Below, in pieces: positions 16,730-28,700 of a stretch of DNA of 64,000 nt. The translations under genes and the position numbers were made by a program. The notes under the pieces were generated by a model. That model searched no databases, was not told the DNA's origin, and saw only the letters and a list, made by a program, of their open reading frames with translations. Every line of letters begins with the position of its first letter. Positions within the stretch are counted from its first letter, which is position 1. Origin of the DNA: Flammeovirgaceae bacterium UBA6059 (GTDB lineage: Bacteria; Bacteroidota; Bacteroidia; Cytophagales; Cyclobacteriaceae); NCBI GenBank assembly GCA_002435755.1, contig DIYH01000024.1:124001-188000 (forward strand), read 5' to 3'.

Positions 16730-19700
16730 ATGATGCAGTCAACCCAGGTGAGGAGTTACTCCTCGATCTCTATTCTCTTTATATGTTTTCTATTTAGTCT
16801 TGAAACTTTAGCACAAAACCAGCTCATCGAGCTTGACTTTCCTTCTGATTGTCAAAGGAGGCTGGGTGAACGCTTTCCAGCTTTTCAGGCCGAGCCAAAC
16901 CTTATCGTGGTAGCCGCCTTTAAAGTGCAGTACAATTACTATGGGGGGCCTGACCTGGAGGGGTTCTCCATCGAATTAGGGGGTAACTTCACTGCTGCCG
17001 ATGTGAACAACTCCACTTGCGGTGCACTCTTTTATACCAAAACCCTTACAAATTTTAATTCCGCAGGCAGCATCCGTCAGATTGCACAAGGGGAACAAAA
17101 TGTTACAGGCCCGGGAGTTTATAGTTTCACCAACGTACTGGAAACAATCGGCGGTGGGAACCTTACCCCGAGTGGTAACTTCTATGTGATGCTTGAAGTC
17201 AGCCCTGATGCCGACGAAAGCGCCTTTTGGGTAAGGAACGAAATCGTCGGGACCGATTTTCTATTCGACCCACCTACAAGTATTTCAGGTTTTATTCCGG
17301 TAGAAGCTGGTTCAGTAGAAGCCGGTCCCGAAGAGGCAGAAGTGACATTCGAAGGAGGCAATGGATTCATCCGTGCAGAAGTCGGGCCAAGTGACAATGA
17401 AGGCTACCGATTTGAAGTGACCAACGGTCCTTCTACAATCATCAACGAAGGAACGAACGAAGCTTATCTCATCGGGTTGCAACCGTTGACAGAGTATACG
17501 GTAAAAACAACCGCCCGCAGAAACCTGCCCGGATGTACATTAGAAGAAGAAATTGATGTACGGTCTGTCCTGACATGCTTCCAACAACCAGGATCGCCCG
17601 TAATAGATATCACCAGTATTTCCGGGACCAATTTCAGACCAGAAACCACAAACCTTGATGATCTGCCTGATATAGAAGGAGTAGGATACCGACAGTTTAG
17701 GGTCATACGGGAAGTAGGGTCCCCCCGGTTGCAAATGGAAGATGGAGAATTCCTGATAAGCCCCTACACCGATCTGTATCATCACCCATACGGGTCGTTC
17801 GACCTGGGTAATGGTAATTACTACGTCAACACACAAAATGGCAGAATTACTGGCCTGACTGCTGGTGTCTCTTATGAGCTGGACACCTATTTTATCGGAT
17901 ACAATGAGGTCCACAGCAGTGGGTCCCTTTTTGGTTTTGAGGATTGTGTTCTTTATTCCGCACCTACCAGAACAATCGTAACCACTTGCGAAGGTTCTCC
18001 GGACACCCGGGCTACAAACCTGTCCATCTCCAACATCGGTGAAAACAGTGCTACGCTCTCCTGGACAAATGGTGACGGGGAAGGCCGGCTGGTGGTGATG
18101 GGAGAAAACATTGGCAATTTTAATTCCATAGGAATGAATGGAGAAGAATACAATGCAAATAATCACTTCCCAGATGCTCCAACCATTCCATACGATTTTG
18201 GAAATGATCCCAAAGTCATTTATGCAGGAAATGGTAGCAGTGTCACAGTCACAGGATTAACACCAGGGACATTTTACAAGTTTTTTGTATTGGAATACCA
18301 GGGCAATGGGTTTTGCAGGCACTACCTGCAAAGTATCAGAAATACAGCGGACGGCACTTTCACCACCCTCAGCAACGACCTGGCCGTATCCACACTAAGC
18401 GTCACCAACCGCACCCCTAATTCGGCTGTTGCAGGCGGTAACATCGAGCTGATCAACAACGTGACCGTCACCGAAAGAGGACTCGTATGGAGCACTGCCA
18501 GCAACCCCGACCTGACGGACAATAGTGTGACGGCCGGAACAGGAAGTGGGGCATTTACGGCTACACTCACTGGTATGAGTGCTGGGCGCAGGCATTTTGT
18601 ACGAGCTTATGCCATAGCCAATGGGGTGACGTTTTATGGAAATGATCGCCAGTTCTTCACGGTAGTGAATGAGCCTCTTGGTGATCCGACCAACCTTGTG
18701 CTGACCAATTTGCAAGCCACCTCCGGCAATAACCTCTCAGCCTCATTCGATTGGGACGGCTCAGGTGCCGATGGATACCTGCTGCTATACAGAAGGGACG
18801 GGACGGCCCCTACCACCTCAGGTATTGAAGATGGAGTGTACCCGGAAGACCTTGACCTCCCTTCAGGCACCTTTGTAGCCGGAGATGAAGTCATTGACGG
18901 CACCAGCTATACGCAGAATGTAGGTGTTTTCTCAGGTTTAACCTACCATTATCTACTCATCCCCGTTGCTGCCGACCAGGACAACAATCCGCAGACCTAC
19001 AACTATAAAACTGATGGTGTATTCCCCACACTCACGTTCTCTACGGACATCCAGGCACCCGTGCTCACCGATTTTCAACCCACCAACAACGCGAACAATG
19101 TACCCGCAAACAGCATTCTCACCGCCCAGTTCAACGAAAACATTGTCGTGGGAAGCGGTGACATTGAGTTGGTTGACCTGGCAACAGGAGACCCGTTTCG
19201 GACAATCACAGTCCCCAGCGGAGACATTACCATTAGCAATAACATCGTAAGCATCGATCCCGGTACCTTACCCAATTCTACAGCCATGTACGTGACAATA
19301 GCCACCGGGGCTTTTGAGGACAACAATGGAAACAAAATGACGGCCTTCAATGGCAAGAATGACTGGAAGTTTACCACCGCCGAGCAGGGAGACGTCACAG
19401 CTCCCATGTTGACGAGGCTAACGCCGGAGAATGGCAGTGATCAACTACCGGTAACTTCCGAATTCGAGATGACATTCAATGAATCCGTCACCCTGGGGAC
19501 CGGAAACATCACCATCAAGCGAGCGAGCAACGACACAGATGTACAGGTGATCCCGGTCAGTGATCCGAGAGTTTCCGCGTTTAAGTCTGATGTTACCATT
19601 ACGCCAAATGCGCTTCCGGCATCAACCGACCTGTATTTTACGATAGACAATGGGGCGATCACCGATCTTTCAGGCAATGCGTATGAAGGATTCAACTCCT

Positions 19701-22700
19701 CCTCTACCTGGGCTTTTACCACAGCCGAGGCACCCGATGAGATAGCACCGTCGATGGTTTCTACATCGCCAGCAGATGACCAGACCGACGTAGCGCTCAA
19801 TGGTCCCCTGGCCATGACATTTGACGAACCCGTACAAATTGGAGAAGGCTTTGTGGCCATTCGGCTGTCGAGCAATGGTACCGCACGAGAGATCATCAGT
19901 ACCGGGAGCAATGCCATCTCGCTGGACAATCCCAGGACCACCGCAACGATACAACCTGCCAGTGCACTTCCAGCTGACACTGAACTATATGTGGAAATAT
20001 CCAACGGGGCTTTCACAGATGATGCAGAAAACAAGTTTGCCGGAATAAGCGATGCGACCACATGGTCGTTTACCACCACTTCCGGGTCAAGTGGCAATCA
20101 ACCACAGATACTGACAAACTCACTAAGCCCTTCGCCGGGAGCAACGAACGTAGCTTTCGGTTCCAACCTCTCTTTCGCTTTCAATGAAAACGTATTGAAA
20201 GGGACCGGCGACCTACTCATCACCAATGAGTTCACCGGTGAGACCGCCTTTGCGATCGACGTTACTTCATCAGAAGTCTCCATAGCTGGCAATGTGGTGA
20301 CCATCGATCCTGCGGGAGACCTTTCGGAAGGGCACTACTCCATCTCCATACCATCCACTGCCTTTAAAGACAGTGAGGATAACTTTTTCGACGGCCTGCC
20401 GGACGGATCATGGGTGTTCGCCACGCCGCAGGTAGCACCCACATTGGTGTCTTTGAGCCCTACGAATAGTAGCACCGAGATAGCTTTGGATGCCACCCTG
20501 ACCCTTACTTTCAGCGAAGAAGTAGCACCTGGCTCCACAGGTTCGCTCAACATCAGGCGGGTGGACAATGGTGCGTTGATCACCAGCTACCTACCGGAAT
20601 CTTCAGACCTCCAGTACAATGGGGCCTCTGTAAGCCTGGACCTCAACATTGCGAACAACCTGTATGGAGTGGCCGTTTTTGTGCAGATAGAAAACGGGGT
20701 TTTCCAGGACATGAGCGGAAATCCTTATATCGGTTTTGTGAGCAATAACATTTGGAGTTTTACCCTCGAAGATCAGCAGGACATCACAGGCCCACAGCTC
20801 AATGCAGCCACACTTTCGCCCGCTGATGATTCCAACAACATTGCACCCGATACGGACCTGGTGTGGTCATTCAACGAGACCGTGTTGCCATCTTCCGGTC
20901 AGATCTTTATCAAGGAATACAGTAATGACCAAACCGTGGAATCCTATTCCAGCATTGCAGCGATCATTGACCAAGGTGACGTGACACTCCCACGGACCAG
21001 TTCACTGCCAGAGGGCCACTTCTACATAGAAATGGAGGAAGGGGCCTTCCAGGATGGGTCTAACAAACTGTCCCAGGCCGTCTCAGGCAAGGAAACCTGG
21101 GACTTCTTCACGGTAGGCACACCACCGTCTATTGACGAACTCATCCCAGTGCCGGGAGCTACGAATGTGGGCCAGGTCATTACCGCAGTGGCCACTTTTG
21201 ACGAACCCATCATGGCTGGTGCCGGTAGTATCATCGTCAGAAACTTCAATTCGAATGCCACTATCGTGAATATACCAGTCAATGATGCCGCCGTGAACAT
21301 CAGCGGGAACACGCTGAGTGTAGACATTGATCTGGGCAGCATTTTTGACATTCCGGTCTACATCCAGGTAGTGCCCGGCGCAATAACCGATCTGTTCGGA
21401 AATGGCTTAACGGAGCTCAACAACAACACCTGGAACTATACGCTGGTAGCCGCACCCGACGTGACCCCTCCGGCACTGTTTGGAGGGCTGATGACCGCCC
21501 TGTCCCCACAGCGAGGTTCCGGCACCACCCCATCAGATGAGCTCCTGGAAATGACCTTCAACGAAGAAGTGCAGGCAGGTACGGGCTCTATTCTTCTGTA
21601 TCGCTACTCAGACGATCAATTGTTGCAAGGAGTTGCTGCCAACAGCCCCGCCGTATCCATCAGTGGGTCGCAAGTGACGATCGACCCGCCCCAACTTTTC
21701 GACGATGTACAGACCTATGTCCTGGTAAGTGATGATGCCTTCCAGGACAATTCGGGCAACTTTTTCGCTGGCATATCCAATAAAGACCACTGGTATTTCT
21801 ATCCTGAGATCAGTCGGCCCGTCCTGGTCTCCATGAGTCCTGAAGCTGGCAGCACCAATCTACCTGTAGGTGAGGCGATCTCATTTGGGCTCAACTTCTC
21901 AGAAGACATTGAGATTGACGACACAGGAAGCATTTCGATACTTCGAAGAGACAATAATGCCCTTGCAAAAACCATCTTTCTGAATGACCCGAGCGTGCAA
22001 GTGCAAGGCAGCACGCTCATATTCGATGTGACCTTTGCCGAGAATGAGTTCTTCTCCGAAATGGAAATGTATGTAAGTGTGAACGGGACGTTCATCACCG
22101 ACCTGAATGGCAACAATGTGAGCAGCTTCGGGTCGTTTGCCTCCACCGGGTTTACGATGGAGCCTGTTGATGTCACCAACCCGTTTATCATTCAGAACTC
22201 ATACGTTCCTGCGCACCATTCGAATAATGTAGCTTACAATACCAACCTTTCATTCGAGATGTCCGAAGAGGTGGTCAAAGGGTATGGCAACATCCATATT
22301 CGCAACCTCGAGGATGATGCCATCATTCAGTCCATAGATGTAAACTCCCCGGAGGTATCCATCAGCGGAACAACGGTGACCATCAACCCTGCATCAGACC
22401 TTCCGGAGGTACAGCTGTATATCGAAGTGGAGGACGATACTTTCGAAGACAGCTTTGGCAACATATTTTCAAGCCCGCTGACCGTATGGAGGGATACATG
22501 GAGATTGTACATGTTTGAAGAAATACTGGAAGTTGTAGACCTCTCACCTGCCCACGGCAGTACCAATATCCAGGTCAACGAACCGCTCACTTTTGAGGCG
22601 ACTTTCAGCCATCCGATTGAGATCAATACAGACAACCCCGGAGATATCTTCATCAGATACAACCAGGGAAATGGTGCACGATACACCATTCCAGCGACTG

Positions 22701-25700
22701 ACCCGTCCGTTTCGGCAGATGGAAATGTCCTGCGCTTTGATCTTACTTTGGACCCGGGCACTTCTTTGCTGGGCCAGGAGATGTACGTACAGTTAGGGTA
22801 CGGTGTAGTGCGAGATGTCAACGGCATCAGTAAAAACCTGAACTTCTCGAAAGGAAACTGGCATTTTACCAATGAGGAAGCCACACCTCCGGTCATTACC
22901 TCGCTTTCACCAGCGGACGATGCTACAGGTCTGGCGTTGGATGACAATTTCGTCATCACCTTCAATGAAGATGTCACAAAGCTGAACTTCTATGCTACAT
23001 TGCATGAATACAACACCTACAATGTAGTAGAAGTGTTCGATAACAACGATCCCAGCGTAACTGTCAGCGGGAACCAGGTGACCATCAATCCGGACAATGA
23101 CCTGGTGGAAGGGCAGTTCTATTATATTTCCCTATCGGGAAATTCTGTGACAGACTTTGAAGGAGCAGGAAACACGGGGATTTCCGGTAGGGACTCCTGG
23201 AACTTTGGAGCGGGCGATACGGACGCTCCGCAAGTTGTTTCATTATCTCCCGGCGACAATGCCTCAGAAGTGGACCTGGATGCCAACTTTACCATCACCT
23301 TTGATGAGCCGGTGTTTGCAGGAGGGATCGATTTCATCATCCTGAGAAGATCGAACGGGTCTTTGGTGGAGTATACGGAGATCAATGATGCCAGGGTAAC
23401 AGGTCTTGGTACCTCTACTCTCGTAGTAGATTTCAACAACCCTTTGCAAACGGCTGAAAACTACTACATCACCTTTGGTAATGGCATAGTTGAGGATGCA
23501 CTTGGAAACAAGTTTACGGGATGGTCTGATGCCACGACATGGAGTTTTTCTACCTCCACGGCCGACATTATCAACCCACTGCTGTCTTCGCTCTCTCCCG
23601 CAGATGATGAAGGAGATGTAGCCACCAATAGTGGCTTTGTGCTCACCCTCAATGAAGACATCCAGTGGGGTCTGGGCGACATCCTGTTGAAGGAATTTGA
23701 TACTGACAACTTGGTGGAAACCTTCAACAGCGGAAGTGCCAACTTTACGCTAGCCTCTAACCAGTTGGTACTGACCCCATCTTCAGATTTGTCAGAAGTA
23801 ACAGCATACTACATTGAGGTGGCTTCTGATGCGATCGTGGATTTTTCTGGCAACCCGTATACCGGGTTTACGGGCAACTCCACCTGGAACTTCACTACCT
23901 TGAATTCAGATGTGACAGCACCTACGCTGGTTTCTTTTTCACCGGCTGATGACCTAACAGATGTGTCAAAGGACCTGACCGAACTCCAGATGGTGTTTGA
24001 CGAACCGCTGGTAGGCGTGGGTGGATTCATATATCTACGACACGTTACTGGCTCCAGTATTGCGCAATCCTTCAATGTGGCAGACCCTGACCAGGTAACA
24101 GTGATCGGGAACACGGTCACATTGCGGGACGTAGCTCTTGCTCCAAAAACCAACTACTACATTCAAAACAGCTCATTTATTAGAGACCTGGCTGGTAATG
24201 CGATCAGTACATGGGTAGATCAAACAGTCTGGAACTTTGGGACCTTCGCCGATACTGAAGCCCCTACGGTGACTTCATTTAGTCCACCTAGCGGTACAAC
24301 GGGCTTGACCGGAGATGAGTCATTTACCATGACATTCAGCGAAGACCTCCAACTTCCCACGTTCTATTCCATCACGATTGTTTCCAAACACACCGGTAGC
24401 GTCGTAGAGTCGTTCACTCATGCGAATGACCCCTCCAAAGTAAGTATCAATGGAAACCAGGTCACCATCAACCCCGACACACAATTGGACCCCTTCAGGG
24501 AGTATTACATCACTGTAAGTGGATTTGAGGACGATTATGACAATGGTTTTGCAGGCTTTTCTGATGAGGACACATGGGATTTTGTAGTCGGAGAGCTGGA
24601 CAATGAACGACCGACCATCACCAGCCTGACACCTGCGAATGGAGCGACAGATGTTCCGCTTAATATCGGAACTTTTAGTATGACATTCAGCGAAGATGTA
24701 TTCCCCGGGCCCTGGTCCATTTTCCTTAGAAATGTCAATGGAAATAGCGTCAGGCAAGAGTTTGCCCTTGACTCGGATGATGTGGTGATTGAGGGCAATA
24801 CCCTGACCATACTAAATGTTAATACGCTTTCAGCAGGATGGGAATACTGGCTCCAGGGTGGAACGGTCCTCGAAGATGAGGCTGGAAACTTACTCGATGG
24901 CTGGGTAAACAATGCTTCTACATGGAGTTTCACCACCGAGGAGCTCCCTACACACGCTGCTTTCTCACCTGCTGACGGGGCAGTGGACGTCAGTGCTTCC
25001 ACCGACCTGGTCATGACCTTCAATAAGCCCGTGCAAAAAGGAACAGGTTCAATTGCGATCTATGATTACATCGAGCAAACCGAGATCATGTCGTTTGATG
25101 TAGCAAGTTCCAACGTTGCTGTCAATAATGATGAAGTGACCATCACCATTCCAGGTGGATTGCCTGATTTTAACCTTTGGGTGTATGTGTTGGTGGATGA
25201 TGGGGCTTTCGTGGATAACAATGGCAATTCCTACGCAGGCATCAACAGCCGCTTTACCTGGGACTTTGAATTATTGTCTACTGATCAGACACCTCCGGCT
25301 ATCGTATCTCTTTCACCGGCAGACAATGCGGTTGACGTGGACACACGCTCGAACCTGGTGATCGAATTTGACGAAGATGTTTTTGTCAATAATAATACCC
25401 CGTTCAGGGTAAAGCGCTACAACGTCAACAACACGCAGCAGCAGATTTTTTACCCTTCCGATAACATCACAGTAGAAGGAAATACGATCACCATAGAGCC
25501 AATCATTGAGTTGCCCTTCACAAACCAACTGTGGATCGAGATCCCTGCGAATAGCATCAAAGATGAAGTTGGGAACGCATTTGCAGGTATCAGTGTCGGC
25601 AATCGAGATGATTGGGACTTCACCATGGTTGATGCACTGTTTTATCAGGCCTTATCACCAACTACTTTTTCAGTAGACGTGGATCCGACCACTCCGCTTG

Positions 25701-28700
25701 AGATCACCTTCCCACGAAATGTTGTGAAGGGTTCTGGTTCCATCCGTGTATTTGAAGGCACGAGTATCAATGAATTGATGGAAATTGATGTACTCAGCGA
25801 AGAAGTACAAATCGTAGGAAATGTAGTGACGATCACTCCGGTCAATGGCCTGCCAGACCAAAACCTGCAGGTGCATATACAGATTGATGCAGGTGCTTTC
25901 GAAGATGAATTTGGGAACCCTTCACCAATTATGAATAATACCAGCCAGTGGAGGTTGACATTGAAATCTACGGATGAAAGTGCCCCTCAAATTTTGTCGC
26001 TTTCTCCTGCTGATGATGAAATAGATGTAGCCGTAAATTCAAACCTCGTCATGACTTTTGATGAGCCCGTTTTTCTGCCTTCTACAGGTACCAGGAGAAT
26101 CCGAATTCAGCGCACAGGGGGTGTCATTGAGGAGCAGTTTGACTTGCCGTCAGCCAGAGTTTCAGGTTATGGCACTAACGTGATTACAATCAACCCAACA
26201 GATGACCTCTTACCCGAAACTGGATACTACGTTACCTATTTCGATGTTTTTGAAGACCAGGTTGGAAACCTAACACCTGAAAGCACTGAAGTTACCAGTT
26301 GGAATTTCACTACCGAATCGTTAGATGTTACACCTCCTCAAATCGTATCTGTCACTCCACCGGATAATGCAACAGATATCGGAGTAGACCAGGACCTGGT
26401 CATAGAGTTTGATGAGGGGATTGTTTTGGGCAACAGCTCCTTCCTGATCAAGTTTTACGATAGTGATGTGAACCACAAGGTGATCAACTATGCAAGCGAT
26501 GAAGTCACTGTCAATGGCAGCAGGATCACCATTAACCCGAATACTGATCTGGCCTACGGCTCAAGGTTCTGGGTCCAGATCAATGCCGGTACCATCACCG
26601 ACACACAGGGTAATGGGTTTGCCGGAATCTTGGCCGCAGACAAGGATGATTGGGACTTTACAACAGCAGCACAGCCTCCATCCGTTACCAGCCTGAGTCC
26701 TGAAGATGGAGCAACTGGTGTGTCTACCACCAACTGGAGCTTCCAGATCAATTTCGACATACCAATTGATGCGGGGCTTGGGACTTCTAGGGCCAGGCTC
26801 AGGAATTACGATACAGATGAGATCATCGCAGAGGCGAGTCACAGTGGGTACATCGGCATAGGCTCAGGATTTGCTGTCATCAATTTCAACGCTCTGGCAG
26901 AGCTGGATGTTATCGAGCTAAGCTCCGGTACACGCTACTACATTGAAATAGAGGACGATCTCTTCAGGAACCAATCTGCAATACCTTACACTGGCCATAC
27001 CAAGGACGATTGGGATTTCACCACTGAGATAGTGGATAATACCCCTCCTTCGGTTGTAGGCTTCAATCCCGCAGATGAGGCAACAGGTGTCGTTATCGAC
27101 GCTAACCTTGTGATCACATTTGATGAGCCTGTTCAGAGCAATGGGACGGTAGATTTTGTAAGGCTCTTCAACAAGACCACTGGAGCCAACCTGGCCCAGT
27201 TGGCGACTACCAACAGTAACTATGTGATTTTCAATGAAAATACGATCACACTCAACTCGCCCATTGACCTACCGGAAAATACGGAAGTCTATGTAACCAT
27301 CCCTTCCGACGGGATTGAAGATGTGCAAGGAAATACGTTTGGAGGCTGGTCAGACAATGAGACCTGGAATTTCACGACAAGTGTGGGGCCAAAGCAGGAC
27401 CAGACCATCACCTTTGATCCTCTGGCAGACAAAACCTTCGGTGATGAACCATTTACATTATCTGCTAGCGCAACATCGACCCTGCCAATCACCTTCACGG
27501 TGGCCAGTGGCCCGGCAACCTTATTAGGAAGTGAAGTGACCATCACAGGAGCAGGTGAGATAACCATAGCCGCCAACCAGGCTGGTGATGTGACCTACAA
27601 CCCAGCTCCCGAGGTAATCCAAAGCTTCACGGTGGCCAAGACCGACCAGATCATCACCATCACAGAAATTGCAGATAAGTTGACCACCGATACAGACTTT
27701 GATGTGGTAGCAAGCACCACGAGTAGTTTGCCTCTGGCCTATGATATCACGGGCCCGGCCAGCCTCAATGATCAGACGGTGACTTTGGATGGCACAGCAG
27801 GCATGGTGACGGTGACAGTAAGTCAGGAAGGCAATACCAATTACAATCCAGCATCTGCAACCGAAACCTTTGAGGTAACCGATCCGGTACTTCAGAACCA
27901 AACCATCACATTCGATGTATTGGCGGATAAAACATTCGGAGATGACCCATTCACACTATCTGCTACCGCAACCTCAGCCCTGCCAGTCATCTTTACAGTA
28001 GCCAGTGGTCCAGCCATACTATCAGGCAATGAAGTGACCATTACTGGCGCAGGTCAAGTGACCATTGCTGCCAACCAGGCTGGTGATGAGACTTACCATC
28101 CTGCACTAGAAGTGACACAAAGCTTCATGGTAGCCAAGGCAGATCAGATTATTTATCTGGATCAGATTACCGATAAGGACATCTCCGAAAGCCCGGTGGA
28201 TATAGTGGCGAGCACCACTAGTGGGCTGCCATTGGAGATAGGTGTCACCGGCCCTGCTACACTCAACGCCACGTCCCTGACCCTTGATGATGTGGGTACT
28301 GTCACCGTCACTGTTTCGCAGGCGGGTAATGATAACTTCAATGTGGCCGTTGCTCAGTCTACCAGCTTCCTGGTGACCGACGCAAGCCGCACAGATCAGG
28401 CGATCACTTTCCCTGAGATTATGAGCAAGACGTTTGGGCAAGCTGCCTTTACTTTGAATGCTACGGCTAGCTCTAATCTCGATGTGGACTACACAGTGGT
28501 CAGCGGTCCGATCTCCATTAGCGGTAGCACTGTCATCATCACAGGCGCGGGCACGGCAACCATTGCCGCCAACCAGTCGGGTAATGCCAGCTTCAACCCT
28601 GCGGCTGAGGTACGCAGGACTTTCTCGATAGCAAAGGGAAGTCAGACTATCAGCTTCAGTGCAATCAGCGACAAGACCTTTGGGGATGATGAATTTGATA

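Noticed and set aside
19441..20097. Long minus-strand open frame (218 codons) inside the giant gene
   Set aside because: It lies antisense to the Ig repeats and shows no domain; repeat codon bias leaves stops rare on the other strand, and similar frames recur at the repeat period.
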